Assembly (NCBI GenBank): GCA_025928215.1
Contig: JAICJW010000230.1
Coordinates: forward strand, 1 to 7,384
Length of the DNA stretch: 7,384 bases
Reading direction: 5' to 3'
Origin: Chloroflexia bacterium
GTDB lineage: Bacteria > Chloroflexota > Chloroflexia > Thermomicrobiales > JALYUS01
Shown in pieces: positions 1 to 5,665 of the stretch. Under the pieces are notes generated by a model that saw nothing but the letters and a program-made list of their open reading frames with translations, had not been told where the DNA came from and did no database searches. The position numbers and the translations under genes were made by a program. Positions within the stretch are counted from its first letter, which is position 1, and each line of letters begins with the position of its first letter.

Positions 1-928
1 ATTCCATTTCCAGCCGCCGTTCGAGGCCGAACAGAAGCGCGCCACCGCCGGCAAGCGTGATGCCCTGCTCCATGATGTCCGCGACGAGTTCTGGCGGCGT
101 CTCTTCGATGCTGCTTTTGACGAGGTCCACAATCGTGCTGACGGGGCCGGAGATCGCATCCCGCAACTCGACGGACGAAATCTCGATCTCCTTCGGCAGG
201 CCCGTCAGGAGGTCGCGCCCCCGGAGCATTACGCGCCGCTCCTGTTCGAGTGGGTAGGCGCTCCCGGCGGCGATTTTCGCATTCTCCGCCATCCGCTCGC
301 CGATCACGAGGTTATGATCGCGCCGGGCGTACTGGATAATTGCGTCGTCAATCTCGTCTCCGGCGATGCGGATCGAGTTATTGACGACGATACCGCCGAG
401 CGAGATCACCGCGACCTCCGTCGTGCCGCCGCCGATGTCCACGATCATGCTGCCGACCGGCTCATTGACGGGCAGGCCCGCGCCGATCGCCGCCGCCATC
501 GGCTCCTCGATCGTGTACGCCTCGCGCGCGCCGGCGGAGAGCGCGGCATCTTTCGCCGCCCGCTTCTCGACCTCGGTGACGCCGGAGGGAATGCCGACGA
601 CGACGCGCGGATGCGGCGCCATCACGCGCTGCGGATGCACCTTCGTAATGAAGTAGCGGAGCATCAGCTCGACGGTGTCGAAGTCCGCGATCACGCCATC
701 CTTGAGGGGTCGGACGGCGATGATGTTGCCCGGCGTCTTGCCGAGCATCGCCTTCGCTTCCGCGCCAACGGCGAGCGCACGCTTCGTCCGCGAGTCAATC
801 GCGACGACCGACGGTTCCGAAACGACGATCCCCCGCCCGCGCACATAGACCAGCGTGTTCGCCGTCCCCAGGTCTATGCCAAGATCGCGGCTGAACGCGC
901 CAAGAAAATAATCAAAGGGGCGGAACAT
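1..928 (-). CDS. mreB: Rod shape-determining protein MreB (C-terminus cut off by window edge)
   Basis: Bacterial actin homologue that polymerises on the inner face of the membrane and guides peptidoglycan elongation. I translated 309 codons from ATG at 928. An N-terminal amphipathic stretch (MFRPFDYFLGAF) is followed by the phosphate-1 loop DLGIDLGTANTLVY (about 15-28), a conserved block RPLKDGVIADFD (73-84), the phosphate-2 loop VDIGGGTTEVAV (163-174), ERMAENAKIAAGSAYP (211-226) and the adenosine-motif region ITLAGGGALLFGLERRL (290-306). MreB is usually about 340 residues, so roughly 30-40 residues lie beyond position 1. The start fits the family N-terminus, and a GGGGAGG Shine-Dalgarno lies about 10-11 nt upstream. 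Partner genes mreC and mreD, if present, would lie downstream, outside the window. The gene is divergent from the LCP gene, which also acts on the envelope. Identification is secure; no odd residues were noticed. Confidence 0.97.
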   Translation of the reverse strand, partial: MFRPFDYFLGAFSRDLGIDLGTANTLVYVRGRGIVVSEPSVVAIDSRTKRALAVGAEAKAMLGKTPGNIIAVRPLKDGVIADFDTVELMLRYFITKVHPQRVMAPHPRVVVGIPSGVTEVEKRAAKDAALSAGAREAYTIEEPMAAAIGAGLPVNEPVGSMIVDIGGGTTEVAVISLGGIVVNNSIRIAGDEIDDAIIQYARRDHNLVIGERMAENAKIAAGSAYPLEQERRVMLRGRDLLTGLPKEIEISSVELRDAISGPVSTIVDLVKSSIEETPPELVADIMEQGITLAGGGALLFGLERRLEME

Positions 929-1012
929 GTGCCGGGTGGCCTCCCCTGCCCACCGTCCGGTGGACATTCATTGCAACCATGCGTATACCACCGTCGCGTC
1001 GGTGCGCCGCGG

Positions 1013-1042
1013 TGTCGGGTGAGTATACACGATCACCCGACA
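1013..1042. promoter_or_regulatory. Perfect 10-bp inverted repeat, candidate operator between mreB and the LCP gene
   Basis: TGTCGGGTGA (1013-1022) is followed by a 10-nt spacer containing GTATAC and then the exact reverse complement TCACCCGACA (1033-1042). The half-sites are 20 bp centre to centre, about two helical turns, as expected for a dimeric regulator. A second, outer pair of 8-bp arms (TCGGTGCG at 999-1006 and CGCACCGA at 1054-1061) encloses it. The inner repeat overlaps the candidate mreB -10 and ends about 22 nt upstream of the LCP extended -10. There is no T-tract on either side, and both genes are transcribed away from it, so a terminator is unlikely. Confidence 0.5.
1022..1027 (-). 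promoter_or_regulatory. Candidate -10 element for mreB
   Basis: On the minus strand this reads TATACT, giving a leader of about 85-90 nt before the mreB ATG at 928. It has no convincing -35 and no TGn extension. It overlaps the last base of one arm and the spacer of the inverted repeat at 1013-1042. A competing candidate on the same strand is TGGTATACG at 990-982, which has the TGn extension but a weaker hexamer and gives a shorter leader. The sequence alone does not choose between them. Confidence 0.3.
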
Positions 1043-1063
1043 TAATGTGTGACCGCACCGATA

Positions 1064-1072
1064 TGATATACT
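1064..1072 (+). promoter_or_regulatory. Extended -10 promoter candidate for the LCP gene
   Basis: TGATATACT is a TGn-extended -10 with hexamer TATACT at 1067-1072. No good -35 is visible at 16-18 bp upstream, which extended -10 promoters can tolerate. Transcription would start near 1079, giving a leader of about 38 nt that contains the Shine-Dalgarno sequence. The same TGn + TAtACT form recurs upstream of rnc and, less well, of the first SDR gene. Confidence 0.5.
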
Positions 1073-1100
1073 CCGGCCCCGACAGGGGTTGATGCGGGCA

Positions 1101-1108
1101 GAGGGGAG
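1101..1108 (+). promoter_or_regulatory. Ribosome binding site that decides the LCP gene start
   Basis: GAGGGGAG lies 8 nt before ATG 1117 but only 2 nt before the in-frame GTG at 1111. Spacing therefore favours the ATG. Confidence 0.7.
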
Positions 1109-1116
1109 AAGTGGGC

Positions 1117-2778
1117 ATGGACGACGACGCACGCAGACGCATCCGGCGCGCGATGCATGCCCGGCAGGCGTCAAGCCCGAAACTGCGCGGTCAGTACAAG
1201 CGCGCGATCCGCGCCGCCCGACTCGAGCAGGAAGCGCGTGGGCAAACGGAGCCTGGCCCGCGCACCGCGCGCGTCCGTCAGACCGAAGCGATGCCGGCGA
1301 TTGTGCCACCGCCAACAAAGCGCAAAAGCCCCGCACGGTGGGTGATCGCCCTCGGGTTAATTCCGATTCTGCTGCTGCTCGGCATCGGTGCGTACGCCCT
1401 TAATATCATCATCCATGCCGATAATGCGGCGAATAAGATCGCGAAAGCCCCCTTGCCGCGCGGGCAGGCAATTGCCGCCACAGACACCCCGCTGCCAACG
1501 AATACACCCAATGCGTTCGGCACCATTGCACCGCTTCCAACGGTTTCCACCGCGCAAACAACGCCGATCCCGACCGCACCGCCGCCGATTAACTTCGACC
1601 GCAAGGACCCGTTCACGATCCTCATGCTCGGCGTGGACACCCGCGAGGGCGACACGGACCCGTCCCGCTCTGACACGATCATCCTCGCATACGTGGACCC
1701 GCTGGAGAAACACGTCAATCTCCTCTCCATCCCACGCGACCTACTCGTCACGCAGGCGGGCGGCTTTGGGCAAGCGAAGATGTCCGATGTCTACGCGAAC
1801 GGTGTAATCAACAAGTATGTGGATCCAACGCGCGGCGGCATCGCCCTCGTTCGGGACACGATCGAGCAGAACTTCCGTATTCAAATTGACTACTATGCGC
1901 AGGTGGACTTCCTCGGCTTTCGGAAAATCGTGGATGGCTTCGGCGGCGTGACGGTGGACAATCCCTACCCGATCCTGGACGGCTCCTATCCGACCGACGA
2001 TTATCAGTTCACGCGCGTCTTTTTCCCGGCGGGACCTGTGCATCTCGACGGCGATGAGGCGCTGAAGTTCGCCCGCACCCGGCACGATGACAACGACTTC
2101 CAGCGCAACCAGCGCCAGCAACAGGTGATCCTCGGCATCCGGCAGCAGGCCTTGCAACTCAACCTGCTTTCGAAGGCGACGGGGTTGATTGACACCCTCG
2201 GCGACTCGGTGAGCACCGATTTCCCACGGGGGACGCTCAATAGCAACTGGATCGGCTTCGCCAAGTTCGGCACCGACCTCCAGCAGAATGCGATCCAGCA
2301 ATTTTCGCTCACCGATCTACTGCGCGACACGACGATCAATGGCGGCTACTACGCGACGCTCGATTGGAATCTGGCCATCGCCCGCGCCAAGCAATTCTCC
2401 CCCAAGGAGAATCGAGACAGCATCGCCGCCCAGGCGAACGCGGGCGTGAATACCACTGCGAAAGTCGTCGTGGAGAACAGCACGCGCAACGGCGGCTTCG
2501 CCAACCGCTGGACGGCGACGCTGCAAAAGCAAGGGTACGCAAATGCGACCTACATTGACGCGCCGCCAGCCATCAAGGGCAATGTGCCGAAGACGAAGAT
2601 CCTCTATTTTTCACCGGATAACGAGAAGACCGCGCTCGCCCTCGCCAAAACGCTCGGCCTCAACCCGGACAGTATCAACGGGAATACGAAACGCCCCCCT
2701 GAAGCGGGGGATGCCGAAATCCTCATCCAACTCGGCGACGACACGAAAGAACCCGGCCCCGTGCCTCCCTGCTGCTGA
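1117..2778 (+). CDS. LCP (LytR-CpsA-Psr) family membrane-anchored protein with LytR_C domain
   Basis: A 553-residue single-pass protein. Known LCP enzymes transfer lipid-linked glycopolymers onto peptidoglycan or other envelope acceptors on the outer face of the membrane. From ATG 1117 it has a basic, Arg-rich cytoplasmic tail (1-74), one hydrophobic helix (about 75-99) and a Pro/Thr-rich stalk (about 112-157). The LCP domain follows (about 165-343), with LGVDTREGD near 171-179, RSDT (184-187), SIPRD (204-208) and the Arg-rich segment ARTRHDDNDFQRNQRQQ (319-335). These hold the Arg and Asp residues that bind pyrophosphate-lipid and metal in characterised members. A LytR_C domain covers about 448-541, beginning VVVENSTRNGGFANRW. 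The protein ends oddly in PPCC. It is divergent from mreB and convergent with prs. The true substrate is unknown: many Chloroflexota are thought to lack teichoic acids, so annotation as a transcriptional regulator would be misleading. Confidence 0.93.
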   Translation: MDDDARRRIRRAMHARQASSPKLRGQYKRAIRAARLEQEARGQTEPGPRTARVRQTEAMPAIVPPPTKRKSPARWVIALGLIPILLLLGIGAYALNIIIHADNAANKIAKAPLPRGQAIAATDTPLPTNTPNAFGTIAPLPTVSTAQTTPIPTAPPPINFDRKDPFTILMLGVDTREGDTDPSRSDTIILAYVDPLEKHVNLLSIPRDLLVTQAGGFGQAKMSDVYANGVINKYVDPTRGGIALVRDTIEQNFRIQIDYYAQVDFLGFRKIVDGFGGVTVDNPYPILDGSYPTDDYQFTRVFFPAGPVHLDGDEALKFARTRHDDNDFQRNQRQQQVILGIRQQALQLNLLSKATGLIDTLGDSVSTDFPRGTLNSNWIGFAKFGTDLQQNAIQQFSLTDLLRDTTINGGYYATLDWNLAIARAKQFSPKENRDSIAAQANAGVNTTAKVVVENSTRNGGFANRWTATLQKQGYANATYIDAPPAIKGNVPKTKILYFSPDNEKTALALAKTLGLNPDSINGNTKRPPEAGDAEILIQLGDDTKEPGPVPPCC

Positions 2779-2781
2779 TGA

Positions 2782-2832
2782 AGTTCGGAGTTCGAGGATT
2801 TACTTCGAACCGCGAACCGCGAACTCCGAACT
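2782..2832. repeat. Heptad-built inverted repeat in the convergent LCP/prs spacer
   Basis: AGTTCGGAGTTCG (2782-2794) and CGAACTCCGAACT (2820-2832) are exact 13-bp reverse complements around a 25-nt loop. The right half has a 7-bp rhythm (TTCGAAC, CGCGAAC, CGCGAAC, TCCGAAC). It starts 3 nt after the LCP stop and ends 2 nt before the prs stop codon on the other strand, so it fills the spacer. It could act as a bidirectional terminator or mRNA 3'-end stabiliser, but there is no clear T-tract. A second copy lies at 5664-5730. Confidence 0.8.
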
Positions 2833-2834
2833 CG

Positions 2835-3785
2835 TTACTGGAACGTCCAGGTCACGCTGGTGCCGGTGTGGATGCGCTGGATCGTTTCGCCGAGGATCTC
2901 CGCGACGGAGAGTTGCGTAATCATCTCCGGATAGCCGTCCGCCGGGAGCGGGATCGTGTCGGTGCAGACCAGTTCCTGAATTGGGCTGTCGGTGAGCCGC
3001 TCGAAGGCCGGGCCGGAAAAGACCGGATGCGTGCAGGCGGCATAGACGGCGGATGCGCCGTGCTCGACCGCCGCCATCGCCGCGTGGCAGATACTGCTGG
3101 CCGTATCAATCTCGTCATCCACGATGAGCACCGGGCATCCCGCGACACTGCCAATCACATTCAATACTTCGGACTGATCGTCGTTGCCGACACGGCGCTT
3201 CTCCACGATCGCCAGTGAGGCATCCACGAGCGTTGCGACATTGCGCGCCCGCTTGGCGCTGCCGAGGTCCGGCGCGAGCACGACGAGATTCTTCAATTGC
3301 TTCTCGCGGAAGTAATCACCGATCAGAAATGACGCGGTCAGTTCGTCCACCGGGATATTGAAGAAGCCCTGGATCTGCCCGGCGTGAAGATCCAGCGCCA
3401 GCACCCGGTTCGCCCCCGCCACGGAAATCAAGTCCGCGAGCAGCCGCGCGGTGATCGGCACGCGTGGCTGGTCCTTCTTGTCCGTGCGCCCATAGCCGAA
3501 GAAGGGTAGAACCGCCGTAATCCGCCCCGCCGATGCGCGCTTCAAGGCGTCAATCATGATTAAGAGCTCCATGATCGAACGGTTGATCGGGCGGCAGAGG
3601 GGCTGGACAATGAAGACGTCGTTCTCACGCACGCTCTCAAGGATGCGCACGAAGATATTCTCATTCGAGAACTCGAAGACCTCGGCGCGGCCAAGCGGAA
3701 TGTCAATCGCGCGGCAGATACGCTCGGCAAGCGCCCGGTTGGCATTCCCGGTAAAGACGCGTAATTCGCCGTAGACACTACTCAT
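2835..3785 (-). CDS. prs: Ribose-phosphate pyrophosphokinase (PRPP synthase)
   Basis: Cytosolic enzyme that makes PRPP from ribose 5-phosphate and ATP for purine, pyrimidine, NAD, histidine and tryptophan synthesis. The 316-residue length is normal for class I PRPP synthases. Visible motifs are GRTDKKDQPRVPITARLLAD (about 99-118), the signature DLHAGQIQGFFNIPVDEL (132-149), the flexible-loop region PDLGSAKRARN (172-182), EKRR (195-198) and the ribose-phosphate loop VDDEIDTASS (222-231). The start is ATG 3785: it forms an ATGA overlap with the rnc stop and follows GAGGGG by 8 nt. The in-frame GTG at 3794 sits inside that Shine-Dalgarno. Two places differ from the commonest form. The usual FSDGE near residue 40 is FSNEN, and the ribose-phosphate loop has TASS where TAGT or TGGT is usual. 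I recall FxNEN-type Prs from Chloroflexota and Actinobacteria, so this is probably a lineage variant rather than a dead enzyme. Confidence 0.96.
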   Translation of the reverse strand: MSSVYGELRVFTGNANRALAERICRAIDIPLGRAEVFEFSNENIFVRILESVRENDVFIVQPLCRPINRSIMELLIMIDALKRASAGRITAVLPFFGYGRTDKKDQPRVPITARLLADLISVAGANRVLALDLHAGQIQGFFNIPVDELTASFLIGDYFREKQLKNLVVLAPDLGSAKRARNVATLVDASLAIVEKRRVGNDDQSEVLNVIGSVAGCPVLIVDDEIDTASSICHAAMAAVEHGASAVYAACTHPVFSGPAFERLTDSPIQELVCTDTIPLPADGYPEMITQLSVAEILGETIQRIHTGTSVTWTFQ

Positions 3786-4516
3786 TGTCGCCACCCCTCG
3801 CCAGTGTCCTCTTCGCCCGCGGCGGCGCGCTCCTGGGCGATGTACATCGCGAGGCCCGCCTCCGCTGCCGCTTGCTCCGCGATTTGCTTACTCTTACCCC
3901 GCCCGGTCGCGAGCACCCGATCGTCGAGCATCACGGCGACGGTAAAGCGCTCCTCGTGGTCCGCCCCCGATGTGTCGAGCGTCGTATAGGTCGGCGTGAT
4001 GCGTTCCCGCTCCTGCACGATCTCCTGAAGCCGCCCTTTAAAGTTCCCGGCCATCGTCCGCGCGACGAGTTCATCCGCCTCGGCATCGAGGATCGGCAGC
4101 AGAAAGGCCTCGACCGCCGCGCTCCCCCGGTCAAGCAAGATCGCCGCGAGCAACGCCTCAAACGCGCCACCAAGGACGCGATCCGGCAGTTCGATGCCGC
4201 GCTCTCCCTTCGAGATGAGCAGCATGCGATCGAGGCCGATCCGCCGCGCCCAGCGTGCGAGGGTCTGGTTGCTGACGAGCGCCATCCGGCGGCGCGTCAA
4301 CTGCCCCTCCGGCGCGTCTTTATAGCGGTCATAGAGATAGCGCGCGACGATGAAGCCGAGCGCGGCATCGCCGAGGAATTCGAGCCGCTCGTTCGATTCG
4401 GTCGCGCTCGCGTCCTCATTGAGATAGGAGCGATGGATGAGTGCCTCGCGCAGTAAATCCCACCGCGCAAACGGAATACCGAGCATCGTCGCGGCCAGCG
4501 CGATTTCCGGCTCCAT
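3782..4516 (-). CDS. rnc: Ribonuclease III
   Basis: Double-strand-specific endoribonuclease that processes rRNA precursors and structured mRNAs as a homodimer. The protein is 244 residues, close to the E. coli 226. The catalytic domain has HRSYLNE (28-34), the signature NERLEFLGDAALGF (42-55; metal ligands E43, E46 and D50 by analogy), an EGQLTRRR helix (70-77) and LGGAFEALLAAILLDRG (115-131). The dsRNA-binding domain covers about 158-226 (FKGRLQEIVQ, then GRGKSKQIAEQAAAEAG). The position equivalent to E. coli Asp114 appears to be Gly117, while the partner Glu (E120) is kept. ATG 4516 was chosen because family similarity begins just after it. Longer in-frame starts exist at 4621 and 4654, but 4654 lies inside the predicted promoter. 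The Shine-Dalgarno for 4516 is weak, so the start is less certain than the gene. The stop overlaps the prs start (ATGA), making an rnc-prs operon. Confidence 0.94.
   Translation of the reverse strand: MEPEIALAATMLGIPFARWDLLREALIHRSYLNEDASATESNERLEFLGDAALGFIVARYLYDRYKDAPEGQLTRRRMALVSNQTLARWARRIGLDRMLLISKGERGIELPDRVLGGAFEALLAAILLDRGSAAVEAFLLPILDAEADELVARTMAGNFKGRLQEIVQERERITPTYTTLDTSGADHEERFTVAVMLDDRVLATGRGKSKQIAEQAAAEAGLAMYIAQERAAAGEEDTGEGWRQ
3794..3799 (-). promoter_or_regulatory. Ribosome binding site of prs, inside the end of rnc
   Basis: GAGGGG on the minus strand, 8 nt before ATG 3785. It lies within the last codons of rnc, so ribosomes finishing rnc can restart on prs. It supports the 316-residue Prs over a start at GTG 3794. 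Confidence 0.7.
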
Positions 4517-4644
4517 CTGCTTGAGCGTCGGCTTTCGCTTTGCGCTCGCTCTCCGCGTATGTGCCCGCTGTGAAATAGCGCCTGTCCTCCCGCTGAATGT
4601 CCTCCATGCATCCGCGCCCATACGGGGGATGTCATGCCGTAATG

Positions 4645-4653
4645 AGTATAGCA
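4645..4653 (-). promoter_or_regulatory. Extended -10 promoter candidate for the rnc-prs operon
   Basis: On the minus strand this reads TGCTATACT, a TGn-extended -10 with hexamer TATACT (4650-4645). No good -35 is seen; the -35 position falls in the heptad repeat at 4661-4686. Transcription would begin near 4638, so the leader before ATG 4516 is about 120 nt. That places the upstream in-frame ATG at 4654 outside the transcript. Confidence 0.5.
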
Positions 4654-4701
4654 TCGGGGCGTGCTGAGTACCGCGTACTGAGTGCCAGGCAGTTCGCAGC
4701 C

Positions 4702-4724
4702 TCGGCGGTCGGAGATCGGCGGAG
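4702..4724 (+). repeat. Short 7-bp tandem run
   Basis: TCGGCGG, TCGGAGA, TCGGCGG then AG: three consecutive 7-mers sharing TCGG, ending 2 nt before the sdr1 extended -10. It continues the 7-bp rhythm of the flanking inverted repeat. It could be decayed repeat or a binding site upstream of the promoter. Confidence 0.45.
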
Positions 4725-4726
4725 AA

Positions 4727-4735
4727 TGATACACT
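4727..4735 (+). promoter_or_regulatory. Extended -10 promoter candidate for the SDR array
   Basis: TGATACACT, a TGn extension with hexamer TACACT (4730-4735) and no clear -35. Transcription would start near 4742, giving a leader of about 72 nt. The leader could open with a small hairpin (GGGCG at 4741-4745 with CGCCC at 4761-4765). The hexamer is weaker than those of the LCP and rnc promoters. Confidence 0.35.
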
Positions 4736-4800
4736 AGCGCGGGCGCGGCGGTAGTGTGTTCGCCCTCAGTATTCAGCACTTTTCACTCGTTCTCGTGACC

Positions 4801-4808
4801 GAAGGGAG
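4801..4808 (+). promoter_or_regulatory. Ribosome binding site of sdr1
   Basis: GAAGGGAG ends 5 nt before ATG 4814. The in-frame GTG at 4808 overlaps this site and is better read as part of an extended Shine-Dalgarno (GGAG then TG). Confidence 0.65.
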
Positions 4809-4813
4809 TGCAT

Positions 4814-5665
4814 ATGCGTGTCGTGGTCACCGGAGGTAGTGGGGGAATCGGTCATCTCGTCTGCATGGACCTCGCCCAGCACGAATACGAAGTGATCAAC
4901 GCGACCCGCTCCGCCCCGAAATTGCCGCAGCCGGGCGTCAAATTCGCCCAGGCGAACACATCGGACATGGGCGAACTGATCAGCGCCTTCGCCGGGGCGG
5001 ACGCCGTGATGCACATCGCGGCCATCCCGAACCCGATGCGCAACCCGGCGCAGATCATCTTCAACGAGAACACCGAGGGAACCTATAATGTCTGCGAGGC
5101 GTGTTACGCCCTCGGCATCGGCAGCGTCATCTACGCGTCGAGCATCAATCATCTCGGCCTCGACTTCCGTTACCGCGACTTCACGCCCGATTACTTCCCG
5201 GTGGACGAGGAGCATCGCACCCTCGCTCAAGATCCGTACGCGCTCTCGAAAGTGGCGAGTGAAGAAATTCTGCACGGCTTTCACCGCCGCTCGGGGATGC
5301 GGACGATCTCGATCCGCCCACCGGCCGTCATTCTGCCCGATCAGTATCAGCGACGGTTCGACGCGAACCGCGCGAATCCGCTCGTCGCGGGTGGCTTCCT
5401 CTGGACCTATGTGGACGCGCGCGATCTGGCGACCCTCTTCCGCCTCGCCCTCGAACACACGGAACTCAAAGATGAAGTGATCTACGGCACCGCCGAGGAT
5501 GCCTGGGCCGAGCGCCCACTCGCCGAACTCGTGCCGCAATACTTCGCGCAAGCAGGCAATAAAGCTGCCCACCTGACCGGCACCGATGCGGGCGTCACGA
5601 ATGCAAAAGCGAAACGCCTCCTCGGCTTCCAGCAACAGTATTATTGGCGCGACCTCGTCAAATGA
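4814..5665 (+). CDS. NAD(P)-dependent epimerase/dehydrogenase-like SDR protein (array copy 1)
   Basis: A 283-residue short-chain dehydrogenase of the epimerase/dehydratase (extended or atypical SDR) type, called sdr1 here. The Rossmann nucleotide loop is TGGSGGIG (6-13). Thr31-Arg32 at the end of the second strand would suit NADP better than NAD. A conserved HIAAIPNP lies at 67-74. The catalytic set is Ser110 (ASSIN), Tyr142 and Lys146 (YALSK), followed by SIRPP (166-170). The C-terminal NAKAKRLLGF (263-272) resembles ends seen in uronate-dehydrogenase-like SDRs. The substrate cannot be told; a sugar, sugar acid or nucleotide sugar is the family expectation. ATG 4814 follows GAAGGGAG. It is first of three tandem paralogues, 84 nt before the next, and its stop codon overlaps the start of the inverted repeat at 5664. 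Confidence 0.9.
   Translation: MRVVVTGGSGGIGHLVCMDLAQHEYEVINATRSAPKLPQPGVKFAQANTSDMGELISAFAGADAVMHIAAIPNPMRNPAQIIFNENTEGTYNVCEACYALGIGSVIYASSINHLGLDFRYRDFTPDYFPVDEEHRTLAQDPYALSKVASEEILHGFHRRSGMRTISIRPPAVILPDQYQRRFDANRANPLVAGGFLWTYVDARDLATLFRLALEHTELKDEVIYGTAEDAWAERPLAELVPQYFAQAGNKAAHLTGTDAGVTNAKAKRLLGFQQQYYWRDLVK

Larger units (their letters stand above)
4661..4779. repeat. Long inverted repeat with 7-bp periodic arms in the rnc/sdr1 divergent region
   Basis: The left block 4661-4686 reads as heptads (GTGCTGA, GTACCGC, GTACTGA, GTGCC). The right block 4765-4779 is CTCAGTATTCAGCAC. GTGCTGAGTAC (4661-4671) is the reverse complement of GTATTCAGCAC (4769-4779) apart from one G/T position. TACTGAG (4676-4682) also matches CTCAGTA (4765-4771) in inverse. 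The enclosed 97 nt contain the sdr1 promoter candidate; the rnc extended -10 lies just outside the left arm. The unit is a TCAGNAC-type heptad, different from the CGAAC heptad at 2782 and 5664. The 4517-4813 spacer holds this repeat, the two promoters, the rnc leader and no convincing gene. Confidence 0.65.

Noticed and set aside
314..1045. Long plus-strand reading frame opposite mreB
   Set aside because: It is antisense to an unmistakable mreB, is full of Arg/Asp/His from reversed GC-rich codons, and resembles no family.
2694..2710. CCCCC...GGGGG hairpin near the end of the LCP gene
   Set aside because: Short stem inside the coding frame, no T-tract, and translation continues through it for another 22 codons.
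2838..2850. CTGGA-ACG-TCCAG dyad at the end of prs
   Set aside because: A 5-bp stem within codons; too small to call a terminator.
3785..4456. Plus-strand frame opposite rnc
   Set aside because: rnc has full catalytic and dsRNA-binding domains on the other strand; this frame shows none.
4652..4654. Upstream ATG as rnc start (290 residues)
   Set aside because: It lies within the extended -10 candidate, and the extra N-terminus is Arg/Ser-rich with no RNase III similarity.
4808..4810. GTG codons 6 nt before the ATG in the LCP gene and all three SDR genes as starts
   Set aside because: They overlap or nearly abut the Shine-Dalgarno; the GGAG-TG pattern matches the 16S anti-SD complement, so the ATG has the proper spacing.
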